Assembly (NCBI GenBank): GCA_963971575.1
Contig: OZ020616.1
Coordinates: 13,733,575-13,797,574 of the forward strand
Direction: 5' to 3'
DNA: 64,000 bases
Source of the DNA: Liopterus haemorrhoidalis
Lineage: Eukaryota > Arthropoda > Insecta > Coleoptera > Dytiscidae
Positions 22,385-33,429 of this stretch are shown one piece after another (position 1 is the first letter of the stretch; each line of letters starts with the position of its first letter). Position numbers and translations under genes: made by a program. Under the pieces are notes generated by a model. The model was given only the letters and a program-made list of their open reading frames with translations, was not told where the DNA came from and searched no databases.

Positions 22385-23391
22385 CAGAATAGATTATCGG
22401 TATACTAGACTGATAGATAGTATTTATAGTAATGCCACAGCTTACGTAAAACTCCATACGAAAACGGAGAAATTTGGGATAGAACGCGGTGTTCGACAAG
22501 GCGATTCGATTTCTCCCAAATTATTCAACGCAGCTCTGGAGTTGGCGTTTAAAAACTGTAACTGGTCGAATCGTGGTCTAGATATAGACGGGGTGAGACT
22601 TAACCATCTTAGATTCGCAGACGATATTATTTTACTATCAGACAATGTAGCACACATGGCGTACATGCTGGAAGAACTAAAAAGGGAAACTGAAAAAATT
22701 GGATTGAAGGTAAATATCTCGAAGACACAATTGATGACGAACCTAGTATTGAGTAACCATCTATACCTCGGTGTCAAACAGATAGAACAGGTAGTCAGCT
22801 ACAAATATCTAGGGCATGACATTAGCATTGGCCGGGACAATCAAACCCGTGAAATGAAACGCCGCATCGGTCTAGGGTGGGCAGCTTTTGGCAAGTTGAG
22901 AGATGTTTTCAGCAACTTGCCAAATTTATTGAAGAAAAAAGTTTTCAACCAATGCATGTTCTAACATATGGATTGGAAACTCTGACATTAACAGCTAAGT
23001 CAGCTGAAAAATTAAGAGTTGCCCAAAGATCGATGGAGAGAGCAATACTAGGAATTAGTCTAGCTGATCGAAAAACAAATCAGTAGATTCGAGAACAAAC
23101 AAAAGTATGTGACTTCATCGAAAGAATTGCTCGTCTTAAATGGAACTGGGCTGGACATGTGGCTAGACTTCAAGATGACAGGTGGACAAAGAAAATCCTA
23201 GATTGGAGACCCAGAGATAGAAACAGAAGCAGAGGAAGACCACCAACTAGGTGGACGGATGACGTAAAGAGAGTTGCGGGGAATTGGAAATCAAAAGCAC
23301 AAGATCGTTCCGAATGGAAAAAGCTTGGGGAGGCCTACGTTCAGCAGTGGACAAGAAAAGCTGATTAATGATGATGATGATGATGATGAAG
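22385..23391 (+). pseudogene. RTE-type LINE reverse transcriptase, 3' half with (GAT)n tail
   Basis: KFGIERGVRQGDSISPKLFN and the RT catalytic FADD (22614-22625) lie in one frame. VSYKYLGHDISIGRDNQ and GLGWAAFGKLRDVF follow, then TYGLETLTL after a frameshift near 22955. A TAG near 23083 interrupts. The C-terminal HVARLQDDRWTKKILDWRP and RGRPPTRWTDDVKRVAGNW motifs are classic RTE. The 3' tail is a GATGATGATGAT repeat at 23368-23391, as RTE elements often have. 5' truncated. Confidence 0.9.
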
Positions 23392-23571
23392 ATAACAGGG
23401 GAACTTTTTTGGGTCGCAGGCTCGCCCCTTTTTCTAATTTTCTAGGTTTAGGATTTTGCTCATCTTAAGAATGTTCCCAGGAAACCGCATTCCAAATTTT
23501 AGGTCACCGGGAAGTACGCAAAAAACCTCTGGAACGACATCTGACAGACACCTCCGGGATTTTATATATAC

Positions 23572-25138
23572 AGTATTGGCCATAAAGATTGCAACTTTTA
23601 ACATCTTTCAATTTTTCAAATTTTAATAATAATATTGGAAAATAAATACTCTTAATTCTATAATTTAATCATATTTTGTTTGTTACATCAATCAATAATC
23701 AAATAATCTGACTTACAGATTAATAATAAATTTTTTCTTCATTTTTACTTGGACAAAAATATTGCAACTACTTGAATTTTCTTGTTATATGCAGATTTTA
23801 TCCATAAATAATATGTTGTGCACAAGTAATATTTCAGTTTATATTTGTCAATCATGGGTCGTAGTAAAACTGTTTCAGGTGAAATTAGAAACTTCATAAT
23901 TTCTGGTTTTAAAGACGGGCTGCTGCAAAATGTGATTTCACAAAATTTAAATGTTCATAAATCTACTGTGTCGCGAATTAAAAAACGATTTCGAGAAGAA
24001 GGTACGTCTGAAGTTTCAAAAATTCTAGGACCGCCACGAAAAACTACAAAACGAACTGATAAAAAAATTATTTATTTATCTACCAATAACCCCTTTCTGT
24101 CATCGGAGAAAATTTTGGGCCTTTTGCCACAAATGGATCAAGAAAACATCTCAACAAGAACTATTCGCAGAAGATTAGTTAGTGAGGATCTTTTTAGTCG
24201 CCTTCCTGCTAAAAAACCACTTCTATCCAAAAAGAATGTGAAGGCCCGATTAAAATTTGCAAAAAATCATATTGACTGGACTGTGGATCAATGGAAAAAA
24301 GTTATTTTTAGTGATGAATCTAAGTTCAATTTGTTTAAAAGTGATGGTGTAGTTACGTTAGGAGGCCTGCTAATAAAAGATTTGTTCAAAAATACACCTT
24401 GCCAACAGTTAAATATGGCGGAGGCGGTGTGATGGTATGGGGCTGTTTCTCGGGATATGGTATGGGTCCTCTATACCACATTGAAGGAATAATGGATCGA
24501 TTTAAATATATAGACATCCTTCAAAATGTTATGGAACCTTATTCTGATGAGTTCATGCCTTTAAAACATATTTTTCAGCATGATAATGACACAAAACATT
24601 CTTCGAAGTTGGTAAAAAAATGGTTCGAGGATTCAAAAATTAACGTAATGACTTGGCCGTCACAGTCACCCGATATAAATCCAATAAAAAACCTTTGGGA
24701 GATTGTCAACAGAAAGATTAGAAACAAAATACGTTCAAATATTGAAGAATTGTTTAAAGCTTTGCAGGGTGCCTGGTCTAATATTGATAATGAAATGATC
24801 ACGAAATTATTAGAATCAATGGCGAAAAGATGTCGGGAAGTTATAAATACTGGTGGTTACTATACAAAATATTAAAAATGATCTGTTAATAATAATTCAT
24901 TTTCTTAATTAATAAAAAAAAAGATTTTTTTAAGAGTAGTTGCTATCTTTATTTCCAGGTAAAAATAATAAATACTATAAAAAAAAAATAGAATTTACTA
25001 TTAAAATTTAATTTTTTACTATAATATATGTAGAGGATTGTTAAAGGTAAAAATTACATTTTTTTAATTTTAAAAATATTGAATAGAATAAAAATAAAAT
25101 AGGATTATCAAAAGTTGCTATCTTTATGGCCAATACTG
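23572..25138 (+). mobile_element. Nearly intact Tc1 element with IR/DR ends (1567 bp)
   Basis: CAGTATTGGCCATAAAGAT at 23572 and its complement ending at 25138 are flanked by TA. A second related repeat lies inside each end: TTGCAACTACTT at about 23762 and the inverted AGTAGTTGCTATCTTTAT at about 24932. This gives two transposase-site-like repeats per end, the IR/DR layout known from Sleeping Beauty-type Tc1 elements. It carries the transposase 23845-24875. Confidence 0.95.
23845..24875 (+). pseudogene. Tc1 transposase with a single frameshift
   Basis: The two frames overlap at 24399-24432. The first (from ATG 23845; ATG 23854 is also possible) has the paired-like DNA-binding domain: STVSRIKKRFREEG, then RKTTKRTDKKI and STRTIRRRL. 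The first catalytic Asp is in IFSDESKFNLF. One frame slip near 24350 shifts the reading to the second frame, which has GGGGVMVWGCFS, the second Asp in QHDNDTKHSS and the third acid in NPIKNLWE, 34 residues on (DD34E). No other stop is seen and the total length (about 340 residues) is normal. This is a recently active copy damaged by one indel, unless the shift is a sequencing error. Confidence 0.93.
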
Positions 25139-26031
25139 TATATATATACAAATTATATTATTATTATTCTGTCAAATTATGTGAAAATATATCCAGTCTC
25201 TTTCATGTGAATCTCCAAATAACAAATTTTTTAAATTCAGAAAGACAGATTTTTAGCGTAAATCTTTTATCACCTGAAGTATGTAGAAATGCTGCCCAGG
25301 ATACGCCTGTATAGTCCTTTGAATCAATCTCGCGTGTCATCTACTGCGTGAAAAAAATAAACTTTTGCAATATACCATTTCTAAGTACATATTAAAAATT
25401 CACTTCTTTATAATTACCATTTTAATAAGAGGTTGTTTAAACGGTGAATTTTTAACCTCAACTAACCTAATAAATATTACAAGAGATCAGTTAAGTCGCG
25501 ACTGCCATCTTTTGTCCTGTTCATAATTATACTTCATGATGAGGCCTGTATTATAATAAGCTATAATGTGACGCTACAGTATAATTTGCATATAGCGTGC
25601 TTTACTCTAACACAATTACAGAGAAAAACAGCTGGAATTCAAATTAAATCCGATTTGGTTTTCACTTATTCTTTGTGGTTACTGTCACTAAAATTGTTAT
25701 AAGGTTGTTTAAGGATTATTTTTGACAGAATCACCAAAATTTTGTCCCTGTTTTGTTAAACTGTTTATTATTTCTTGTTATGAAAATTGGAAGTAATTTT
25801 TATATCTGGGTTGACGCCAAAAATTTACAAACATTAACTTATATTCTTTATTTTCCCTACGCCTTGCGGCGTTTAGGACATTAACCATTACAAAAATAAT
25901 ATTAATAATAATAATGTACAATATAGATAATTTTACAATCTCCCTAGAAATACAACCAAAACTAATGTTTATATTTCAAAACAGAGATTAATTGTTTTCC
26001 TCATATGGTCAGAATAAATCTAATACAGTGA
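25139..26031. other. Gene-free stretch
   Basis: AT-rich, nothing recognised on either strand. Confidence 0.5.
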
Positions 26032-26290
26032 GGCCCGGTCTCTCCACCTTCAGATAAACTTCCAGGTAACTATCTGACAGATAAGGTTACTTATAACTTC
26101 ATCTGCTGAATAAATGTCAACACCAATCACTGAATTCACTACGTCAGTCTCATTATCTGATAGATAACTATCCGATAGATACAATTGTATTGAAAGACGG
26201 GATGACATTTACGCAGCAGATGAAGTTACAAATAACCTTATCTGTCAGATAGTTACCTGGAAGTTTATCTGAAGGTGGAAAGACCGGGCC
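26032..26290. mobile_element. Foldback Harbinger-type MITE, TGA duplication
   Basis: GGCCCGGTCTCTCCACCTTC at 26032 pairs with the complement of the right end. The inverted match runs over about 90 bp per arm, so nearly the whole 259 bp folds back. TGA flanks both sides. Arms contain the palindrome-like CTATCTGACAGATAA. Confidence 0.9.
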
Positions 26291-26459
26291 TGAATGTCTT
26301 TTATCGTGTAACATTGAAATTATTATTATTCATGGTTTCCATAGTAACGACAAACTATTTTGACAGCAATGTAAAGTTGCGCTCCATTTATTTTACAACA
26401 TAGGGATAAACATTCATTGAAATGGCTAAACATTTTTTATTGAAAATACACAATTATTA

Positions 26460-27195
26460 AATATAAAAAAAACACCTAAATTAAATGTTCAAAAATACCA
26501 CCATTAACTTGTCAACATAAGGCGATCTTAAAAAATTATTTAAAACATTTATTATTTGCCCTTGTGGGATAGTATTTGATGCTTGTATGATTCTATTTTG
26601 TAAGTCCGAGATGCTCCTTACTTCTCCATCATATAAGATATCCCCAACAAAAAAATCGTTTGGTGATAAATCCGGAGATCACCATTTAAGTTGCTTCGTC
26701 TGTAAATAATTTTTTTTTTTTGGAGCTTAATAGGGTTGGTATTAATTTTTTCGAAAATATAGAAGAAAAAGTCCATCCGTACTGCCGCATCTCCCTCTAG
26801 AAGTTCTTGATAATTTTGAAATTTGTAAGACCTGTATTATTCACTTTTAAGAGCGAGAGATATATAGATTACCAACTCGCAGCTACGTTTTGAGCGATTA
26901 ATTTAGTAGATGTACAGTTATTACTATCAACTTCTAAAGCAATTTCTAATTTCTTTTCTTTAGTCAGTATAGTTGATGTTCGTTTACTTCTTGTATGATT
27001 CAAATTGAGGCATCCATGGCGTTTAAATTTGGTAACAAGCCTCGATATTGTAGAGGTATAGGACGATCCGGATAAGTAGCACTGAACATAGCAGAAATTT
27101 CTCTCAGACTCATCTGAGAATTGTACCCAGTTACAAGCATGATTTTTTCTTCACTTTTTTTGTGTACATTTTTTTTCAATTTTAAAAATAAAAAA
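26460..27195 (-). pseudogene. DUF4817-type transposase, internally deleted
   Basis: The 5' part (27150-26885) reads IMLVTGYNSQMSLREISAMF, then after a frameshift RLVTKFKRHGCLNLNHTRSK, STILTKEKKLEIAL and STKLIAQNVAAS. This is the HTH region of the insect transposases that start with DUF4817. The 3' part (26690-26465) reads SPDLSPNDFFVGDILYDGEV, ISDLQNRIIQAS and VLNNFLRSPY, the end of the catalytic domain. The middle, with the first two acidic residues, is missing. MITE E1 abuts its 5' side. Confidence 0.75.
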
Positions 27196-27199
27196 GATA

Positions 27200-27605
27200 C
27201 AGTCTGTTCCAAACGGTTAAGCGGAACTAAATGGGAATTTAGTTCTTTTAGGTTGTCACGAGAAGGGACCTTGCTTGGGTTATTTCATTTTTCATGTTGG
27301 GATGTCAAAATTTAAAATTCCAACAATGAAACCATGGAAACGAATGACATATGTCAAAATTAAATATATTTTTTAGATATTTTAATGACAAAAAAATAAA
27401 TAAATGGGAAATTTGTATTAAGAATGACACAAAAAATCAAAATATAAAGAAAATGACATTTTAAAATGATATTAACCTTAACAAAAAAATGTTAATGTAA
27501 GTATGATTTACAAAGCTTAAACAAAACGGCCGAAAGGCACGATTTAAACGATGAAAGTAACTAGATTGCAAAATCTAGTTCCGCTTAACCGTTTGGAACA
27601 GACTG
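27200..27605 (+). mobile_element. MITE family E, copy 1 (TA-flanked)
   Basis: CAGTCTGTTCCAAACGG at 27200 and its complement ending at 27605, TA on both sides. A same-orientation copy lies at 62713-63120. Non-coding, Tc1/mariner-like ends. Confidence 0.9.
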
Positions 27606-27624
27606 TACACTTAAATCGCATATA

Positions 27625-28739
27625 AGCGGTTCACTTTTGTAAGAACAAACTAAGAGGGAATTTTGTTTTCAATAGTTTGCACCTTTGAAGCTGTATGTCA
27701 TGTTGGTATTAAAAAATGTCACTTTTTTAAAATGTCGATGCATTTGACAGATGTCATTATGAAAAATGATATCTTATTTATAATGATCATAACCTTATCA
27801 ACCTAAAGTCGGTTTTACAGCATAAGGAATATTTTTAATTGACATTTAAAGTCAGTAACACACCATAAAAGTAACCAAAATAACCAGATCTATGGTCTAT
27901 TTCAAAGTAGAAAAATGTGTGTAAAAGATAGGAGCTGTTTGTCCTTGCTGCGGATTGGTTTAGATCGTCATCCCTATTACACTGTAAAAATATTGTTTTT
28001 AGTCCAAGTTGACAGATGTTCAGTGTCGTACATTGGAAATATATAATATTTATATTATTTAATTATTTTGTTATTATTTACATATTTAGACTTTTATTTA
28101 TATTCTTGGCGTAGATTTTATGGAGAAAATTCTCCATGTAATTTGTTTCTACGCAGTTATATATTTCTTAGGTTATCTGACATATAAATATTTTTTGACA
28201 CTTGACAATTATCAGATCAAAAGAGAGGACAAAGGTGAGGCCAAAAGACAGCCCAGCTGATTGTGCCCAAAGAAAAAGTTATTGATGTAATTTTTAGACC
28301 TTCATATATACATATATTTTAAATTTTTATTTACAATAATTACTTAAATAAGAAACTTTAGCTTTGAAGATATATTGTTTGTTTTATTGTTTTATTAAAA
28401 CTCTTTTAGCAAATCTCTGTTTTTATATAGAGTACATAATTTTTAAAATTAATATTTTTATAACTTTTTCTAATTTCCCATTAAACTGAATTTATGTCTT
28501 ATAAATAACGTAAGTGTATTATCTGCCTTGTTTATTTCAATACCTTATTAACCTTTTATATATTAAAAAAAAAAATCACTTGCTAACCCAGTTGCTACGC
28601 CCATGCCCTAGTTGTAACTTATTTTAAATTTCCCGCTATACTGTATTTGATCAGTGTAAATCGTACTCGGTTCGCAGCGCTATCTACTTTTTTCTACTTT
28701 GAAATAGACCATAGTGTGTTCTTACAAAAGTGAATAGCT
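27625..28739. mobile_element. MITE family F, copy 1, containing 27893-28711
   Basis: AGCGGTTCACTTTTGTAAG at 27625 and the related complement ending at 28739 are flanked by TA. The inverted copy at 62269-62562 is uninterrupted and shows the empty site. About 0.3 kb without its insert. Confidence 0.88.
27893..28711 (-). mobile_element. TA-flanked TIR element (copy 2), inserted in MITE F
   Basis: TGGTCTATTTCAAAGTAG and its complement with TA on both sides; inverted relative to copy 1 (13431-15447). It is uninterrupted where copy 1 carries the 1278-bp insert. The empty site of its own insertion, CTAGATC around one TA, is present at about 62302. Confidence 0.92.
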
Positions 28740-28772
28740 TATATGTTGCAAATTAAAAGAAACGCAGTTTAA

Positions 28773-30280
28773 GGCCCAGTTGCACAGTTACCACTTAAGT
28801 ATGAGTTTAGCTAAACCTTAAGCTTCCGCTTAAACCAAATACTTAACCGCCAGATGTTGCACAGTCAAAAATATAAAAATACTTAGCTAAGCCAACTGAT
28901 GTGATAAATTCACAAAGTTGGTAATATGGAAAATGAATATTTGGCGGGGAAATTTTGAAATTCAATATAAACATAACTGTCAATGTTATGTGTCAATGTC
29001 ACTTGTCAAGTAGTTTATTATACAAATAATACAAATTTTACCAGCAATGGAAAATACGGTAAACGAAACGTAAAAATAAATGTACGACGAACTTATTAGA
29101 TGAGTTGGTCTTCTATAAAATTTATTTAAAAAATATAAATACAATATATTATTGTGTGTAAAAAAATAAATTAAATGTTGTGGAAGAAAAAAAATCTCCT
29201 TGGACGAACATATATGATGAATTTAACAATGTAATCGGTCACTCTTACAGAGAAGCAGAATATTAAAATATATATATGAAAGAAAACTAAAACATGTACA
29301 AGAAAAAAAAAAAAAAGCCGATAATCAGTATTCACTGAAAGTGACTGGAGGTGGTTCAATGGCAGAATGCTCAGAGAAAGAGTTGGAATTAATAAATTTT
29401 AAATTACCGGCAGGTCATAGACAAGATATTTACATTTATAAAGAATTTTATTATTTATACATTATAAATTAGAAAAATAAACATTTATTATTGTTCCTAA
29501 CTCGAATGTTATTATTATATTTTCTGTTTTGAATTATTACTGTATTAGGTATATTGTTTATAAAATTAACATCTGTTTCTAGATTTGGAAGAATGCTCAA
29601 TCAATTGAAAAAACCGTGCGATATAGCAAAAGTCTTGGCGTACATTACACTGTTCCATTTGAATATTAGGCATCTTAATATATTGATGACGCAAGGTACA
29701 AATTGCGATATTTCTAGATAATTTCCCTATATCTTTTGAAGCTGTAGATTTATGGCAACCAGTAAACTCCCTACATACTTCCAATAATATAATATCGTAG
29801 GATTTGTATTGAAGTGAATGCGTGGTTCCTCTAAATATTATTTCATAAAATATTTGGTATTTGTGTACCAAGGCACTAACTTACCTGTTAGTAGGATGGT
29901 TAATTAAATGTTTAATATGATATAATATTGAATTACAACTTTATTTACTTAATATTACTATTTACTTGAAATCTATTGTAAAATTTTTCATCATATCATT
30001 GATTAATATAATCATACCGATGCCTATAGACGGGTATGCGGCGAAATATATTAATATATAACATTTTCATTCAATCAAATTAATCTGATCAATTTTAATA
30101 TGACACATAACCTATCCTATTTGACAGTTTATTTTGGATTAATCCAAACAAATCTACCGCTTAAGTATTTTCTTGTTTAAACTTAAGTTTAAACCAAAAA
30201 TTGAAACTGTGCAACAACTAAACCATAAACTAAAACTTAAGCCTAAATAAAAACTTAAGCGGTTACTGTGCAACTGGGCC
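28773..30280 (-). mobile_element. PIF/Harbinger element, TAA duplication (1508 bp)
   Basis: GGCCCAGTTGCACAGTTACC at 28773 pairs with the inward-read right end GGCCCAGTTGCACAGTAACC. TAA at 28770-28772 and 30281-30283 matches the TWA preference of Harbinger. Subterminal regions are rich in ACTTAAG motifs. It carries a nuclease fragment on the minus strand. Confidence 0.92.
29566..29871 (-). pseudogene. Harbinger nuclease fragment
   Basis: The frame reads VCREFTGCHKSTASKDIGKL, then IKMPNIQMEQCNVRQDFCYI and ARFFQLIEHSS. This corresponds to the HTH (SxxTxSxxI) and the linker up to just before the first catalytic Asp of HARBI1-like nucleases (usually FYxxAxFPxVIGxIDGTH), but it ends there. The catalytic core is lost, so the element is non-autonomous. 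Confidence 0.7.
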
Positions 30281-30283
30281 TAA

Positions 30284-31137
30284 CATTGCTCTGAGATTTA
30301 AATTACCATAGAAACGATACTTCATATGTACCAGGATAAAATATATTCACTGTGTATTAATTTGACACATTTTAATAAGATAAATAGAATTTACGAGTTC
30401 CTGTTCATGTTAAGATACATAGGTCTCAAGTTACACTTTTAAAAATGCCTGCACTTAAGTGTCTCTTTTTAAGAAAATAGATTATTTTTATTGGGAAAAT
30501 ATATTGAATTTATTTACGAAATTTTATTTCTGAAACAAAAACAAGATTACCTCCCTCACAAAGCATACATCATTGCTGGGAGTATGCACTCATCAAGAAA
30601 CCTTTGCAGTATGTTAGCAATTGATCTTAATTGAAATATGTATTCACCACTAAAATTTTCTGGTTTATTCGGATATGTAATGAAATTATCCCATTACACT
30701 TATTTTTTGACTTGTCTACATTGACCGGACGAAGATTTTTATTGATACTTTTTGTACCACATAATGCCCTATTAACAAAATCTATTTACCAGTTTTAACA
30801 GGTTATTTGCAGGTGTATGTGGGTGTGAGGGGTGAATCGTGAGATCAGACACATGTGTCGCCCCTTACTTAATCATCGACCTTTGAATACATAATTACCT
30901 GCGTTATAAACAGTGCCTAACGCCACAGTCGACAGCATGTTACATGAGATACCAAACCAACATGTGCACGTACTATCAACATGCCTCATACACCTGTCTT
31001 CTATTCACTTTTTCTCACTTACTACTTATTAGGATGTTTCTAAAAATCCTAGTGTTATATCATTTTAAAACCAGATCTACGTATAATCTGAATAGACAAG
31101 ATAAAGGTTTATAAACAGCTTTCTCCCTTCTTGGTTC
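30284..31137. other. Gene-free stretch
   Basis: No coding sequence or paired inverted ends recognised; somewhat less AT-rich around 30820-30990. Confidence 0.5.
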
Positions 31138-31283
31138 TACAGGGTCGTCCATGGGACGAACCTGACGATTTTTAAATGAACATTACACAATGATTTCTCA
31201 AGACAAATTTTTTTTATTAACATACATTAATAGTAAATTTTGTGCCATTTTAATTTTTTTAAATTATATCAGTCACGTGATGA

Positions 31284-32716
31284 CAGGGGCGTAGTCAGAA
31301 ATTCCGCAAGGGGGGGGGCTAATTCCATTTTCGGAAGAATCTGTCTAAAATATAATAAAACATTTTGATGCAAAATATGTGCGGATATAGTTATTTTTAA
31401 AGATAAATATAACATAAATCATTAAACTGTAACTGTGACATGTGTAAATTTAAACGATGTGCATATAATTATGAAACGAAATCAAATAATATTTATTATT
31501 AATGTACATTTTACAATTAACAGGATGGAACATGAAACAGGAACATGAAAAACTGTAACATTATTTCTATAATACAAATCGGCGAGGCGTTTTTTTTTCA
31601 ATTCATCAATTACATCTTCTTCTTTCACTTCTATCTCCCAACGAACATTAAGAGACGCCAAGCCATTGAGTCGCTCCTCCAACATTGTATTTCTTAAATA
31701 CGTTTTGAGCCATTTTAAAGTTGAAAAAGATCTTTCTGACGTCACTGTTGTCACCGGCAATGTCACCAGAATTTTCAATAATGCATAAATATTGGGATAT
31801 AATATTTTATCACACTCAATAATTGATTTTATAGCATTAGTAGGTTTTTGTGACGATTTAATATATTTTCCAAACCACATAATATATTCATTCATTAGAA
31901 CCTCTTCATTGGTATAATTTAAATCATCCTCATAAAAGTTAGCTAAACGTCTTAGATGGTTCTTATCTTCTGTTGCCTGTGGGTATTAAACACTGGAATG
32001 ATTCTAATATTTCTTTATGTTTCAAAAACCTAGTATTTAACTGGGAGCTTATATGGTCAATAAAGGGAATAAAAATAGAAAAAAAAATTGATTAGAGATT
32101 ACTCGTGGAATAGTTATTTGTTCGAAATTTTGGGAAGAAAAAATCCACCCATGGGATCGCGCGGACGAAACAGTCTGGTGACACGAAGGTTAAATAAACA
32201 AACTTACCTCAGTTAAATACACTCATCTACTATAGATCTCTAGATGTAACATGTAAGCACGAATCAAATAAATTATATGTAACAAAATATTACAATTTGC
32301 ATTTCACAGCAGCCACGCGTATATAAACGGTGTGGTTTGACTGGACGGTTGTGATGTTTCGCGCGTAAACGTTCAATGCTAGCCGGGCTAGCCTAGCCCA
32401 ATACAATATTCAACCTTTTAAAGCGACGGCAAAGCATCAAATTAACTGGGCGACTATTCTTAGGCGGGATTATGAACAGTTACTGTTTATTTGAATTTCA
32501 AATAATGAAACTATAGTTTCAGCAACACAATTTTTTTGCTAGAAACCGAATATTTCAATTTAGACATGAAATGTAATTAAGATGCTGCTATTTTCGTTGT
32601 TGTATAATTCAACGCAAATTTGCACTATCACCAGCTCACGTGAAGCTTCGCCTTGAAGGACGGAGGGGGCTGCAGCCCCCTAGCCCCCTAGCCCCCCCCC
32701 TCTGGCTACGTCCTTG
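31284..32716 (-). mobile_element. ZMYM1-like hAT element, duplication CGTGATGA/TGTGATGA
   Basis: Ends CAGGGGCGTAGTCAG and, inward from the right, CAAGGACGTAGCCAG. The 8-bp duplication differs at one base (31276-31283, 32717-32724). Runs of 9 G and 9 C lie next to the two ends. It carries the C-terminal transposase exon below. 1433 bp, internally deleted. Confidence 0.9.
31482..31979 (-). pseudogene. hAT transposase C-terminal dimerisation domain (ZMYM1-like)
   Basis: From a possible ACAG acceptor near 31980 the frame reads TEDKNHLRRLANFYEDD, then YIMWFGKYIK, YPNIYALLKILVTLPVTTVT and SERSFSTLKWLKTYLRNTM. It continues EERLNGLASLN and ends near 31482. The SERSFSxLKxIKxxLRxxM block is the hAT dimerisation motif, and the details match the ZMYM1 / 52-kDa-repressor-like branch. 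The RNase-H catalytic core is absent in this element. The TTF-finger start of the same protein type is present at 1195 and 55412. Confidence 0.85.
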
Positions 32717-32745
32717 TGTGATGACCATTCTGCTCATAACAACAC

Positions 32746-33166
32746 TGCATCTTCATTTACTTCAAGCATCGCGAGCATAGCCAAACAAAAATCATTGCGT
32801 TGCGGATAGTCGTTTGGTTTCAGGTCCTGGACTAAAGTCAACTTGTGTGGATGAAACTTCAGATCTTATTTAACAATACGACGGACTGTGGAACGACTTA
32901 CTCTTAAGGCTTAAGCGTGTTTTCGTGCCTGGGCTTCTTTGGAAAGTCTCTCTCACCCTCTCCACATTTTCGGGGGTCCGTATGATGATCTGCTTGTTCG
33001 AAAGTCGCTGACCCATTTGAGAATTGTTATTTGGCTTGGGATGCTTCCACGGCGCCCAACATTAAACTCAATTTAAAACGCTCTTTGCGCCGCTATTACT
33101 GATTCACCGTTTTTGACAAACGCGTCATACACAAACACACGATGTCTTACACCCCATTCAGCCATG
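32746..33166 (-). pseudogene. DUF4817-type transposase, N-terminal domain
   Basis: From ATG near 33166: MAEWGVRHRVFVYDAFVKNG, AAQRAF, a stop, then FNVGRRGSIPSQITILKWV and SDFRTSRS. RVSRSTVRRIV and LKFHPHKLTLVQDLKPNDYP follow, then MLAMLE. This is the helix-turn-helix start of the insect DUF4817 plus DDE transposase family. Several stops are present, and the frame runs into the hAT insertion before the catalytic part. Confidence 0.85.
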
Positions 33167-33330
33167 ATGTACACTAAACTGCACGAACTGACGGTTGGAA
33201 TGGAACCTACCGCTTGCTTCTACCCCACTTACCTGCAGAGTACTACCCGTTTCAAAAACGTCAGATTCCCATAGCCCACCCTGTATAACACAGGGACCCA
33301 GCACAGTGTGCAATTTGTGCGACGTACAAA

Positions 33331-33385
33331 GGCACCAGGATAGTAAAGGTGCTAGAATAGTAAAGGCGCCAGGATAGTAAAGGAG
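33331..33385. repeat. 17-bp tandem repeat, about 3 units
   Basis: CCAGGATAGTAAAGGTG, CTAGAATAGTAAAGGCG and CCAGGATAGTAAAGGAG follow head to tail. Confidence 0.8.
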
Positions 33386-33429
33386 TCAAAGATTTCAGGC
33401 AAGGAGGAAATAATATTTAAAAAAAAACA

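Larger units (their letters stand above)
31140..33283 (-). mobile_element. DUF4817-type transposon, split by a hAT element
   Basis: CAGGGTCGTCCATGGGACG at 31140 resembles the inward-read right end CAGGGTGGGCTATGGGAATC at 33283, followed on both sides by CTGACG and a T-run; TA flanks both ends. The transposase start lies near the right end. Removing the hAT 31284-32716 and its duplication leaves about 0.7 kb, so this is also an internally deleted copy. Confidence 0.75.

Noticed and set aside
22442..22777. 111-codon minus-strand ORF
   Set aside because: Antisense of the RTE reverse transcriptase.
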